From NCBI RefSeq assembly GCF_000308455.1, contig NZ_BAFP01000261.1, positions 1-34,467 of the forward strand: a DNA stretch of 34,467 bases. The letters are read 5' to 3'. This document shows, in pieces, positions 25,258-34,262 of this stretch (position 1 is its first letter; every line of letters begins with the position of its first letter). A program made the position numbers and the translations under genes. This DNA comes from Nocardia abscessus NBRC 100374 (GTDB lineage: Bacteria > Actinomycetota > Actinomycetes > Mycobacteriales > Mycobacteriaceae). The notes under the pieces were generated by a model that did no database searches, was not told the DNA's origin, and saw only the letters and a program-made list of their open reading frames with translations.

Positions 25258-27605
25258 GTTCGAGCCCCGCCCATCCCGCGCGCGACACCATCCCGGTCGG
25301 CGATATCGAACTGCACGACAACTACCTGCCCGGCGTGACGGCCGGCGATTACACCGTCGAGGTCACCCACGACCTGAAGGCGGGTCCGGACGGGCGGTCG
25401 ATCATCACGGACGGGGCGTTGCGAACGGTGCAGCGGTTCACCATTCGCGGTCCCCAGGTGGCGATCGACACCGGCGCTGTGGTCACTACCCAGCCGCCGG
25501 ACGGCGGCACCGGGCGATTCGCCGAGGTCTTGCCCCATGTGGTGCTCGGTGACCCCATGCTGCCGTGGGAACGCGACATGGACGCCGCGCCAGGCACTCC
25601 GTGGCTGGCGCTGCTGGTGTTGACCGACGACCAGCTCGTCGGTGCCACCGCCGACCCGACCCGGGCGTGCTCCGGGATCGTGCAGGATTTTCTGGCCCCT
25701 GACCCGGCGGTGCGCAAGCCGGCTCTGGTGCTGGAGTCCGACATCGCGCCGGACGCGCCGTGCCGCTACATCCAGGTCACGGCGGAGGCGTTCCGGGCGG
25801 TCGTGCCCCGGCTGGACGAGGCGCGCTGGCTGGCCCACTGCCGTGGCGCCAATACTGGCGACCGACCCATTCTGGGTATCCAAGAGGACGGATTGTTCTC
25901 CGTGATCGTCGCGGGCCGTTTCCCGGCTGTGGGGCCGCCGGGGTCCGCCGACGCGGTCAAGAACATCGCGCACCTGGTCTCATTGGAAGGCCACCAGCAG
26001 ATTCTGACCGAGGATCCCGACTTCGGTGGTCACACGTCGGTGGCGCTGCTGTCGTTGTGCAGTTGGACGTTCTGGTGTCAGGCCGACCGGAGGATCGACT
26101 TTCGCGAACTCGCCGAGGGGCTCGCCCACGACCCGCGCTCGGGCACACCGGCTGCGCGCGAGCAGATGTGGTTGCGGCTGCCCAACCCCTACCCGCAGAC
26201 GAATACCACCGATGCGCGAGGTCAGGTGGCACGGCGGATCGACGACGGCTATGCCCCGCTGCCGTATGTGACCCGGTCCGGTGAGTGCACCTACGGCTGG
26301 TATCGCGGCCCCTGCACGCCAGTCGTGCCGGTCGTCACGCCGCAGGCGATCACCGCCACCACGGCGGACGCCCTCATCGGCTACGACCCGGTCTGGGGAA
26401 GTTTCGATCTGTCGCTCGCGACCGCGTTCGAGACCGGCCGAGCGCTCGCCGTCGCCGATTCGGTGTTCGCCCAACAGCTGACGACTTTCAAACGTGCGGC
26501 GCGGGCGCTGGTCGACACCCTGCACCACCGGGAGATCAGTGCCCACCTCCCGGACGCGGGTGACAGGCACTCAGAGTTCGCGTCCGCGCGCGCGGCGTTC
26601 GGCGCAATGCTCGACGGCCAGCTGCTCGCCGTGCTGGGTGCGCCTGCGCCCGCGCCGACCCAGCCGTGGTCGCCGCCCACCCCCGATGCGCCGCCGAGCG
26701 ATCCAGCACAGGCACTGGCGGAATTCCTCCGCTCCGCCGAGACCCGGGCCGCGCTGGACCAAGCGCTGCGCGAGGCCCCGCTCGCCGACGAACTCGCCCC
26801 AATCGTGGCCTGGCTTGCACAACGGCTACTGCTGCAAGGCATTCCGTTCACCCACCTGGTTCCCGATGAACGGATGCTGCCGCCGGAGTCGTTACGCTTT
26901 TTCCACATCGATCACACGTGGCTGGACGCGCTGGTCTCGGGGGCGTTGAGCGTCGGTGCGCAGTCGAGCCGTGACACCGTCCAGGACCAGATCATCGGCG
27001 CCGCGGTCCGTGCTGCGGCAGCCACGCAGGCCACCACCCATCGCGACACGCTGCGAGCCGCCGCCCCGCGTACCTCCACCGACGAAGAAACAGCGACGGC
27101 ACAACAGATCTCGGGCTTGCTGCTGCGATCGGCGATCGTGTCCAGATGGCCGAATCTCGCAGTGCGAGGCTACGATCCGGCGGGCGGGCTGCTGCGGATT
27201 CTGCGGCTGGACCATCTGTCACCGACCGTGCTGCTGTGCCTGTTCGACGGGATCCCACACACGGTCGAGCTGGCCGAACCGCAGGAAGGGTTCCGGTTCG
27301 GCGTCGACGACGACGGCCTCATCCCGCTGCGCAACCTGCGGCCGCGCGACTCTTCGCACGGCCTGGAGCTGGGGGCGCCGTTCGACCCGGAGATCACCTT
27401 CCCGGTGCTCGACCATCTGCGTGGCGACGACGGCTGCCGCGTGCTGGCGCCGGGTTCGCTGGTGGCCGCTCTCGGCCGGGCCCTCGACGCCGCGCACGGG
27501 ACCCCCGTCGGCCCGATCACCCCGGCCGATCTGGCCCTGCAGATGGTCAGGGTTCCCGAGGCGATCCGCTTCACCGGCCCCGCCGATCAGACGAAAGGCC
27601 GGTGA
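25254..27605 (+). CDS. Large uncharacterised protein of the DUF6603 operon (783 aa)
   Basis: It starts at ATG 25254, overlapping the previous stop (ATGA). I do not recognise a catalytic family. The N-terminal part (residues about 15-230) is beta-rich, with ELHDNYLPGVTAGDYTVEVT, VLPHVVLGDPMLPWERDMDA and GTPWLALLVLTDDQ. A middle part has HTSVALLSLCSWTFWCQAD and LPYVTRSGECTYGWYRGPCT. After an Ala/Pro-rich linker (about 465-485, APAPTQPWSPPTPDAPPSD), the C-terminal part is mostly helical and contains RLLLQGIPFTHLVPDERMLP, FFHIDHTWLDALVSGALSVG and GILRILRLDHLSPTVLLCLF-like sequence. There is no signal peptide or membrane helix. Its place in the operon suggests a structural partner of the two giant neighbours. 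Confidence 0.72.
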   Translation: MSSSPAHPARDTIPVGDIELHDNYLPGVTAGDYTVEVTHDLKAGPDGRSIITDGALRTVQRFTIRGPQVAIDTGAVVTTQPPDGGTGRFAEVLPHVVLGDPMLPWERDMDAAPGTPWLALLVLTDDQLVGATADPTRACSGIVQDFLAPDPAVRKPALVLESDIAPDAPCRYIQVTAEAFRAVVPRLDEARWLAHCRGANTGDRPILGIQEDGLFSVIVAGRFPAVGPPGSADAVKNIAHLVSLEGHQQILTEDPDFGGHTSVALLSLCSWTFWCQADRRIDFRELAEGLAHDPRSGTPAAREQMWLRLPNPYPQTNTTDARGQVARRIDDGYAPLPYVTRSGECTYGWYRGPCTPVVPVVTPQAITATTADALIGYDPVWGSFDLSLATAFETGRALAVADSVFAQQLTTFKRAARALVDTLHHREISAHLPDAGDRHSEFASARAAFGAMLDGQLLAVLGAPAPAPTQPWSPPTPDAPPSDPAQALAEFLRSAETRAALDQALREAPLADELAPIVAWLAQRLLLQGIPFTHLVPDERMLPPESLRFFHIDHTWLDALVSGALSVGAQSSRDTVQDQIIGAAVRAAAATQATTHRDTLRAAAPRTSTDEETATAQQISGLLLRSAIVSRWPNLAVRGYDPAGGLLRILRLDHLSPTVLLCLFDGIPHTVELAEPQEGFRFGVDDDGLIPLRNLRPRDSSHGLELGAPFDPEITFPVLDHLRGDDGCRVLAPGSLVAALGRALDAAHGTPVGPITPADLALQMVRVPEAIRFTGPADQTKGR

Positions 27606-27607
27606 CC

Positions 27608-30600
27608 ATGCGCCCTACCCTCGTCGTCCCGATCGACCTCGACGCCCTGGTGATCACCTCGGCCGTCTTGGGCGAGAACACCTTTCGCATCTGGCCGCGG
27701 ACCTACCGAGCTCTGGAGGACTACGCCAGTCCCGAACCCGACGAAGGCGACCGGCAGATCGAGGATTCGCAATTCGCCGCCCCGGGAGTCCATCTGCACT
27801 GGACACTGCCACGCGGGCTACGTCACGGTACGCAGGACCCGCGCACCGGGCGGCTGCGGTACCCGCTGGTCCCCAACCGCTGGCTGCTCACCCGTTTCAG
27901 CGGGACCACCGACCGCCGGGTCAAGGCATGGGTGATCGAAAGCGACTGCCCGCACAGCACCTACGCCCGCCGGCAAGGCCACGACGCGGTGCACTCCAGC
28001 GACTTCCTGGTCGACCAGAACACCGTCGACGCCTGGAAGGCCAGCGCCGACCCGTACCGCAATCAGGTCAAACCACGCAAGCCGGAACCGGGCTTCTACC
28101 AGCTGCCCATCGGGCTCGCCTTTTCCGCCGACACCCCCGGGGCGTGGTCCGAACGCGCGGGTGATGATCGGCTGTTCCTGACCGCGATGGGTCCCGGTGA
28201 TCCGCATTTCCCCACCTATGTCCCGCACAACAACAATGTCGTCTCCTTCATCGACGACCTCACCGACCTCGGCGGCGCGGCCACCCTCGGCTATCACCTC
28301 GTCGGCTGGTACTCCCAGCCCGACGCCGATGTGCTGGCCCCGCCTCCCGGCACCTCCTACGCCGAAGTGCTCGCGCACCTGGGCTGGCAGGATCCGAGGC
28401 TGACCGGAGACCCCCGCCACGACGGCGCGGTCGAACCGGCCACCCGCAGCCTTTACACCGGCCAGGTGCTATCCGTCGCCTGGGACCCCGACGCCTCCAC
28501 CGCGCCGTCCGACGACCCGCTGCGCCGAATCCGCGATGACGGCAGGATCGACGTCGCCATCGCCAACACCACCGAGGACGCCTTCGCGGCACTATCCGGT
28601 CGCGCGCTGGCGGTCGCCGGTCACCCGCCCACCGCCGCCGACATGCAGTTGCTGCGGGCCTTTCTGCACGGTCTGCTGCCGCTGGCCGACGAAAAGGGCG
28701 GTGACGCCCGGATTCGACGCCGCATCCACGGCGGATGGTTCGCCGCCACCGCCGGCGGTCACCGTTGGACCGTGACACCCCCGCCTGCCGCGGACAACAC
28801 CCCGCAGTCGTTCACCGCACCGGTGTGGCTCGACACTCTCAACGACGATCAGCGCGACCTGGACACCCAACTCGGCGAATTGACCTCGCTGCAATGGCGA
28901 TTGAACGCGCTGTGGCTCAAGAACGGCATCTACGCCAATCTGCTCGTCCCGCCGATCGACGCACCCGACGGGCAGCAGATGCAGAACCATCTCGACCCCG
29001 GCATCGACGGTTCCCTGGCCCAGCGGGTGCGCCACAAGACCGCCGCGGTCCGCGACCAGGCCGCCAAGGTGCCCCAGCCCGACCCCGGCGGCTCGCCTGC
29101 CGAAGCACAGGACGCGCTGCAGACCTCGATCACCGCCTTCGCCGCGGCCAAGGGTCTGCCGCAGGGTGCCACCCTCAAGGCGATACCCGCAAACCCCTTC
29201 TGGCAGAGCAACAATCCGGTCGTCACCGTGTCGGGGGTGTGGCCTCCCCCGGACACCGCCGACGCCGACCGGCCGCTGCCGGTGCGGCCGGTCACCGCCG
29301 ACACCTCCAGCCTGATCGCCGCCGTCACGATCAACGGCATACCGATCACCGTCACCCCCGGTCACGCACCGATGCCCGAAATCCCTACCAGCGCCTCGTT
29401 TCCGGACCTGCTGGGCGCGTTGCTCGCCGAATTCTTCCTGCTCGATCCGGATAGTGCCGCCGCCCTGGCAACCGCCACTGGCCTGCCCGCCGACCAGGTG
29501 ACCGCGACCCTCACCGCGCACCGGACCGACGACTACACCGGCACCCTGCCCGCCCTGGGCCTGACGCCCTGGAGTCAGCCCTGGCAGCCGGTGATCATGG
29601 AATGGAAGGCCGCCTATCTCCCTATCCCCTACAGCGTCGGCGCCCAGCGCTGTTGGAGTTTCGACGGCACCGACTACCGCTTCACCCCCGGCGCCACCCA
29701 GTTGGTGTACTCCCTGGACGACATCGTCGAGATCGGCGGGATCTCGGGTCTGAGCCCGCACCCCCGGTCCCTGTTCGCCGCCCGCCTGGAGAAGTACGTG
29801 GCCGACCACGGCACTCCCGATCAGGCCGACCGGTTGGAAGGGTGGCTGGCCGATATCGGCGACTGGAATTTCCTGGCCCAGGAACTGACCGGGTTCAACG
29901 AACGCCTCGCCGCCCGCGATATCCGCGCCTCCCGCCGTCCGACACCCAACGACGAGGACTTCCCCCACATCGCCGGGCTCGCCGGATACTCGGACGCCGC
30001 GACCGAGGACAGCCTGCCCGCCCGATACCTCGACCGGGTCCACAGCGTCCCGTACCTGCCCGCCGGAAGCGACCCGAAGTTCCAGGAGATCCGGCAAGGG
30101 CAGATCTACCTGTCGCAGCTGTTGCTCTACGACAAGTTCGGCCGGGTGCTCGATGTCGTCAACTCCGACACCGAATACGGTGGGCTGCACGATCACCGGA
30201 ACTTTCCGCTGGTCATCGATGACGCCTTCGCAGCCGCGACCTCGCTCGCCCCGAAGGTCGCGGCCGTGGCCCAGTTGCCGCCGCGTCCCCTGCAACCGGC
30301 GCGGCTGGACTTCGATCTGCTCGACGGCATGACCGCCCGCCGCATCGTCGGCACCGGGGCCGAGGCCAGCCCGATCGGTGGGTGGCTGTTACCCAACCAC
30401 CTCGACCGCAGCTTGTTGCTCTACGACCCCACGGGCTTACTGTTGGGCACCTACCGGCTGGTCAGCACCCGCGACGGACAGATCGGACAGTGGGAACCGC
30501 CACCCGAGGGCACCATCACCGGTCTCGACCAGGTAGCCTCGCGGGCACCGGTCGTAGCCGGGCTCCTCGGCTCCTCACGGCTCGCCTCCGCGGCGAATTT

Positions 30601-31402
30601 CACAGCCTTCCTCGATGCGATCGATTCCACCTTGTGGACCACCGACCCGCTCGGCGCCCGCGCTGACAAGAACCTGTCGGTCCTCATCGGACGGCCGCTG
30701 GCGCTCGTACCCGCGCAACTTCGACTGTGCCTGGACGGTCCACCGCTGTTCGACACCGGCTGGGCCGCAACCCTCGAACCGCCACAGCCGCAATTCACCG
30801 CCTACCAGTTCGCGGTGCGGCTGGGCGACCGGCACGCCCGTGACGACGGACTCATCGGCTATTTCACAGCCGACCGACACGGCACTTATCAATTCGACCG
30901 GTTCAACAGCGTGACCGCGCCCGACGACCGGCAGGACTTCCTCACCCAGATCGGCCCGCTGGGGCCCGGCGAGGCACCATCCGACGCCAACTACCTTCAA
31001 CTGACCTTCGGGGACCCGGCTCCGACCGCGCTCCTGCTGCTGATGGACCCGCATGCGAGCGTGCACGCTGTCACCGGCATCACGCCCACCGCCGAGGTCG
31101 CCGTCGCGGCCGCCCATCGAGATACACCGCTCGCACATATCGAGGCCCTGTTCCGCTTCGGGCCCATCCTCACCACCTGCCACGGTCAAGGCACGGGTGA
31201 CGGATCCATCACCTTCCCAAAGCCCGCCGAAAAGCATGGCAGCTGGACCTGGTTGCATCCCGCACCCGGGAACATCCCCTTGACCCCCTACATGCTGGCA
31301 CCGACGACACCGAACGCCCACTTCCCGGACGACCCCACGACCCTCCAAGACGGCCTGCTCCGGTTCACCACCAACCTCGACGACTACCCCGACCCCACCT
31401 GA
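27608..31402 (+). CDS. Giant uncharacterised protein of the DUF6603 operon (1264 aa)
   Basis: ATG 27608 is preferred over the in-frame GTG 27602 because AAAGG (27594-27598) is nine bases before it. The N-terminus RPTLVVPIDLDALVITSAVL leads to a signature region GVHLHWTLPRGL (HLHW at 62-65) and YPLVPNRWLLTRF (PNRW at 89-92), a motif pair I associate with uncharacterised bacterial proteins of this kind. Later features are a histidine/asparagine-rich YVPHNNNVVSFIDDL, SLQWRLNALWLKNGIYANLL near the middle, QPWQPVIMEWKAAYLPIPYS and LLLYDKFGRVLDVVNSDTEY. There are no membrane helices or signal peptide. The family is not recognised; the gene is very well coded and intact, so it is under selection. 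Confidence 0.75.
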   Translation: MRPTLVVPIDLDALVITSAVLGENTFRIWPRTYRALEDYASPEPDEGDRQIEDSQFAAPGVHLHWTLPRGLRHGTQDPRTGRLRYPLVPNRWLLTRFSGTTDRRVKAWVIESDCPHSTYARRQGHDAVHSSDFLVDQNTVDAWKASADPYRNQVKPRKPEPGFYQLPIGLAFSADTPGAWSERAGDDRLFLTAMGPGDPHFPTYVPHNNNVVSFIDDLTDLGGAATLGYHLVGWYSQPDADVLAPPPGTSYAEVLAHLGWQDPRLTGDPRHDGAVEPATRSLYTGQVLSVAWDPDASTAPSDDPLRRIRDDGRIDVAIANTTEDAFAALSGRALAVAGHPPTAADMQLLRAFLHGLLPLADEKGGDARIRRRIHGGWFAATAGGHRWTVTPPPAADNTPQSFTAPVWLDTLNDDQRDLDTQLGELTSLQWRLNALWLKNGIYANLLVPPIDAPDGQQMQNHLDPGIDGSLAQRVRHKTAAVRDQAAKVPQPDPGGSPAEAQDALQTSITAFAAAKGLPQGATLKAIPANPFWQSNNPVVTVSGVWPPPDTADADRPLPVRPVTADTSSLIAAVTINGIPITVTPGHAPMPEIPTSASFPDLLGALLAEFFLLDPDSAAALATATGLPADQVTATLTAHRTDDYTGTLPALGLTPWSQPWQPVIMEWKAAYLPIPYSVGAQRCWSFDGTDYRFTPGATQLVYSLDDIVEIGGISGLSPHPRSLFAARLEKYVADHGTPDQADRLEGWLADIGDWNFLAQELTGFNERLAARDIRASRRPTPNDEDFPHIAGLAGYSDAATEDSLPARYLDRVHSVPYLPAGSDPKFQEIRQGQIYLSQLLLYDKFGRVLDVVNSDTEYGGLHDHRNFPLVIDDAFAAATSLAPKVAAVAQLPPRPLQPARLDFDLLDGMTARRIVGTGAEASPIGGWLLPNHLDRSLLLYDPTGLLLGTYRLVSTRDGQIGQWEPPPEGTITGLDQVASRAPVVAGLLGSSRLASAANFTAFLDAIDSTLWTTDPLGARADKNLSVLIGRPLALVPAQLRLCLDGPPLFDTGWAATLEPPQPQFTAYQFAVRLGDRHARDDGLIGYFTADRHGTYQFDRFNSVTAPDDRQDFLTQIGPLGPGEAPSDANYLQLTFGDPAPTALLLLMDPHASVHAVTGITPTAEVAVAAAHRDTPLAHIEALFRFGPILTTCHGQGTGDGSITFPKPAEKHGSWTWLHPAPGNIPLTPYMLAPTTPNAHFPDDPTTLQDGLLRFTTNLDDYPDPT

Positions 31403-31418
31403 GAAGAAGGGCGCACCC

Positions 31419-32732
31419 ATGACCGAGCAGCCACTGCTGAGCTTCCAGCCCTCGACCAGCCCGTCACCACTACAGGCCGGAACCAAGGACACCCCCGGTC
31501 ACGCCCGCATCGTCATCGCCGTCGCACCCCGCAGCCAACCGGTCTATTGCGAAGAGATCCAGATCGCCGTTCCCAGCGAGTCCGACGGCGGCGCTCCCTA
31601 CTTCACGGGCAAACCGACGTGTTCGTGCACCCCCGAGGGCAAATGGGAGGTCTTCACCGCCGCGGCGGAGGAGGAAACCACCGGCGACAGCGCCACGGGT
31701 CCTTATCAGTTCACCTTCAAGAACACAGCTACAGACGATGATGACGATACCGATCTCATCGACTACCCGATGAGCATCATCCTCACCGGCCCCCTCGGAA
31801 CCCCCACCGGCACACTAACCTGCACCATCGGCGAAAAATCCACCACCGACAACGAGATGCGCCACAAGCTCCGACAGAGCAAAGTGGACATGCTTGTGGA
31901 ACCGCAGCCTTTCTACCTGCGCAACTTCATCACCCACAGTCCGAGCAGAACCTCTGTTCCGCAAACCAGATTCACGGCAGGAGACCGGGTCGATTTCACC
32001 TGGGAAAGCAACGGCACGTCCTTCACGCTCTACGACGGCGACGGCACCGTGCTCTACGCGGGCACCGACACTCACGTCACCCTCCCCGACGGCGCCACCA
32101 ACACGGGGCGCGCGTTCGTCCTCACCAGCGACACGACCTTCACGCTCGTCGCCGAGTACACCGCCCACGGTTTCGAACCCACCTACCTGAATGCCCTGGT
32201 ACCCATCACCGTCACCAACCCGACCGTCGCCGCGCTGACGGTCAACGGATCGCTCTCCGCCAGAGCCGATCTCAACGTATCTGATGGCCTCATCGTCCAA
32301 GGTGATCTGCAAGTCCGCCGGACGGCTACGGTCGATCAGCAACTCACCGCCACCGGAGGAATCTCCGGTGGTTACAACGCCCTCGCCATCCGCAACGGGC
32401 TCACCGTCTACGGTCACACCACCCTGAACTCCGACTGCGACGTCGACGGGTTCCTCTCCGCCAGAGGGGATTTCAGCGTATCCGACGGTGGTACCGAGAA
32501 ACTGACCACCAGCGGTACCACCGGCCTCCGGGTCGATGGCGACCTGACCTCCGAGGGCAAGGGAGTGGTCCGCTACAGCGATGACGTCGCCATCACCGGC
32601 GGATACGGTGGAGAGCATCTGTATGTGAACGACAACGATGCCCACCCGGACCCGTACAGTCGCCATGTGTACGTCATGCGTCGGGGCTACGGCGCCTCAC
32701 TGGCCACCTGGAAGATCGAACCCGATGCCTGA
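31419..32732 (+). CDS. Fibre-like protein with C-terminal beta repeats (437 aa)
   Basis: ATG 31419 follows a GAAGAAGGG site, 16 bases after the previous stop. The N-terminal half (1-265) has beta-sandwich character, with SQPVYCEEIQIAVPSESDGG, FTAGDRVDFTWESNGTSFTL and DGDGTVLYAGTDTHVTLPDG. From residue 270 there is a run of short repeats of the type 'V.G.L.....L.V': ALTVNGSLSARADLNVSDGL, IVQGDLQVRRTATVDQQL, NGLTVYGHTTLNSDCDVDGF, LSARGDFSVSDGGTEKLTTS and GLRVDGDLTSEGKGVVRYSD. Such repeats form beta-solenoids or intertwined trimers in phage tail fibres and bactofilin-like proteins. It is probably the fibre or polymerising component of the operon. No catalytic motif is visible. Confidence 0.7.
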   Translation: MTEQPLLSFQPSTSPSPLQAGTKDTPGHARIVIAVAPRSQPVYCEEIQIAVPSESDGGAPYFTGKPTCSCTPEGKWEVFTAAAEEETTGDSATGPYQFTFKNTATDDDDDTDLIDYPMSIILTGPLGTPTGTLTCTIGEKSTTDNEMRHKLRQSKVDMLVEPQPFYLRNFITHSPSRTSVPQTRFTAGDRVDFTWESNGTSFTLYDGDGTVLYAGTDTHVTLPDGATNTGRAFVLTSDTTFTLVAEYTAHGFEPTYLNALVPITVTNPTVAALTVNGSLSARADLNVSDGLIVQGDLQVRRTATVDQQLTATGGISGGYNALAIRNGLTVYGHTTLNSDCDVDGFLSARGDFSVSDGGTEKLTTSGTTGLRVDGDLTSEGKGVVRYSDDVAITGGYGGEHLYVNDNDAHPDPYSRHVYVMRRGYGASLATWKIEPDA

Positions 32733-32794
32733 CACCGGGCCCAGATCCCGTCACCCGATCCACCACCGGCCTCGACGACCATCCTCTTGATCCC

Positions 32795-32908
32795 ACGAGG
32801 AAAGACCGTCGCGGTTCAGGGCGGTCTCACCGCGACGGCCGGATCACCCTGAATTCCGACTGTGAGGTCCGAGGGCTGTCGTCCGCCGACCGCGATACCC
32901 GATCGTGA
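32795..32908 (+). pseudogene. Decayed copy of the fibre repeat
   Basis: Downstream of the fibre gene, two frames read KTVAVQGGLTATA and ITLNSDCEVRGLSSADRD before a TGA at 32906-32908. They match NGLTVYGHTTLNSDCDVDGF and LSARGD in the intact gene, with similar nucleotides (CACCCTGAATTCCGACTGTG against CACCCTGAACTCCGACTGCG). This is the leftover of a second fibre gene or an exchanged 3' end. Confidence 0.6.
32804..32838 (+). terminator. GC-rich hairpin after the DUF6603 operon
   Basis: CCGTCGCGGT (32806-32815) and ACCGCGACGG (32829-32838) are a perfect 10-bp inverted repeat with a 13-base loop. There is no T-run, as is common for actinobacterial terminators. It lies inside the decayed fibre repeat, so it may be a rebuilt 3' end. 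Confidence 0.45.
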
Positions 32909-33098
32909 CCCGGCCGGGCGCTGAATTCTCCTGGCGCCCCCCCGGATCGGCGAACCATCCTGCGGCGCACTCCGGCCGATGACCCAACTGGGTTCCCTGA
33001 TCAGCGCGAGAACCGTGGCCAGCGGTCAAATCCGCGGCGAACGCGCCGATCTGAGCCAGCGGTCGGCTGCGGGTTCGGCTCAGGCACGTCAAAGGTTG
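32909..33098. other. Convergent intergenic spacer, no gene seen
   Basis: The 190 bases between the fibre-gene remnant and the stop of the convergent toxin gene hold no ORF with a start and ribosome site. Confidence 0.4.
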
Positions 33099-33908
33099 CT
33101 AGGACCGCCACCTGGCACCGTCGACGCCCAAGACCTCGGCAGCCTGCCCCGCGGAGACCTGGGCGTTTTCCCACAGCAGTGAGTCGACGCCTCCAGCGGC
33201 CTTCTTGGTGTAGTTCTGCCAATCAGTGACCACATCCGCGAACGGCGGGGTCTTCCATTGCCCGTCACCCCACTCGAACCCTGAGTCGAGACGAAGGGTT
33301 TGCGCTATCCCACCTTCCAAGTTGCCGCGAAACTTCCGACAGAACGAGTCGAACCGCGCCATCTCCGACGTCATCCTGGCAACAAGATGGAAAGCGGCCG
33401 CCGCATTGTCGATGCCAACATCGGGTCCGCCCTGGCCCTTTATCAGAGGAAACAAGTAGGTGTAGAGAACATCGAGACTTCGGAAGAATTCCTGGCGATT
33501 CAGCACAGGCTCGGCAGCGGCACCACCGTATTCCGACGGGATATGCGGACCCCTCTCCCGGCCACCCAAGTACAAGCTGGGAGGGGGCAGCTTACTCAGC
33601 CGAGCCGCTGTCCAGGGGGCCCTCTCCTCCCCCGACCACGCCGCCATGAACGACCAGGCTCGCTCGATCGTCCAGCCCCGCAGATAGAGGTTCTGCCTCT
33701 CGAAGCACAATCGAATAATCGGATAGTCACTATCCGTGACGAGATGCGGCGAGTGGCTCAACCTGATGGCAACCCACATGAACCTCTCGTCTCCTGCGGT
33801 GTTGAACTCATCACGCAAGTGTTTGATCATCTCCATGTACGCCTTGGGACCGAACGTCTGTTCCCACCACGTCGGACGACGGAGATCATCTGGGCTCCAC
33901 TTCACCAT
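33099..33908 (-). CDS. Ribosome-inactivating protein (rRNA N-glycosidase, ricin/Shiga A-chain fold)
   Basis: I start this at ATG 33908, six bases after GGGGAGG (33921-33915), giving 269 residues, the normal size of a type 1 RIP. The sequence follows the ricin A chain in order: AYMEMIKHLRDEFN (first helix), FMWVAIRLSHSPH (strand), IIRLCFERQNLYLRGW (Tyr75, like ricin Tyr80), SEYGG, FFRSLDVLYTYLF, then MTSEMARFDSFCRKF with Glu182 and Arg185 in the E..AR catalytic motif (ricin MISEAARFQYI), and VTDWQNYTKKA (Trp230, like ricin Trp211). RIPs remove one adenine from the sarcin-ricin loop and stop translation. There is no signal peptide; export or delivery is not evident. Actinomycetes are known to carry RIP genes. 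The gene converges on the DUF6603 operon and lies behind a small membrane ORF in the same frame. Confidence 0.82.
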   Translation of the reverse strand: MVKWSPDDLRRPTWWEQTFGPKAYMEMIKHLRDEFNTAGDERFMWVAIRLSHSPHLVTDSDYPIIRLCFERQNLYLRGWTIERAWSFMAAWSGEERAPWTAARLSKLPPPSLYLGGRERGPHIPSEYGGAAAEPVLNRQEFFRSLDVLYTYLFPLIKGQGGPDVGIDNAAAAFHLVARMTSEMARFDSFCRKFRGNLEGGIAQTLRLDSGFEWGDGQWKTPPFADVVTDWQNYTKKAAGGVDSLLWENAQVSAGQAAEVLGVDGARWRS

Positions 33909-33932
33909 CTCCAACCTCCCCGAATCATCCGG

Positions 33933-34148
33933 TTACCAGCGAAGATCGCCGGGGGAGAAACGAAACCCGTCACCGGAGAAGACATCCCACCCCGAATAGA
34001 CCAATGTGACAACGAGTCTGAACAGCCATCGCAGAAGGGTCAAGAACACGAAGCCCCAACCCCCATCCCGACGCGACTCCGCACCTACGCCCACGAGCGC
34101 GCCACAAGTCGCCACAACCACCCGCCCAGCGTCCACCGTCGAATTCAC
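33933..34148 (-). CDS. Small membrane ORF in frame with, and upstream of, the RIP gene
   Basis: From GTG 34148 the minus strand reads VNSTVDAGRVVVATCGALVG and, after a short polar part, GWGFVFLTLLRWLFRLVVTL then VYSGWDVFSGDGFRFSPGDL, with one membrane helix. It stops at TAA 33935-33933. The RIP start is 24 bases further on and in the same reading frame, so only this TAA separates them. It may be a separate partner (for example membrane-linked immunity or release), or a former N-terminal anchor of the toxin. The start is uncertain because no good ribosome site is seen. Confidence 0.4.
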   Translation of the reverse strand: MNSTVDAGRVVVATCGALVGVGAESRRDGGWGFVFLTLLRWLFRLVVTLVYSGWDVFSGDGFRFSPGDLRW

Positions 34149-34262
34149 CTCTGCGAACTATTCACGCACGACCATCCAGGACCGCCGTTCAGCAACTCGT
34201 GTCAGCGCTCTTCGAAAATCGGCTCTGGCACACACTTCGTGACTGACCCAGATTGAGACCCG
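34149..34262. other. Spacer between small membrane ORF and ISL3 fragment
   Basis: No gene seen. The divergent arrangement means that the promoter for the RIP unit should lie here, but I cannot pick out convincing -35/-10 elements. Confidence 0.3.

Noticed and set aside
28592..30295. A 567-codon minus-strand open frame opposite the 1264-residue gene
   Set aside because: Gly/Val-rich antisense shadow with no ribosome site or family; the plus-strand gene is far better coded.
31419..33908. Phage or contractile-tail (eCIS) origin for the fibre gene and toxin
   Set aside because: No sheath, tube, baseplate or AAA+ genes are present; only the fibre-like repeats suggest it, so I keep it as a possibility rather than a call.
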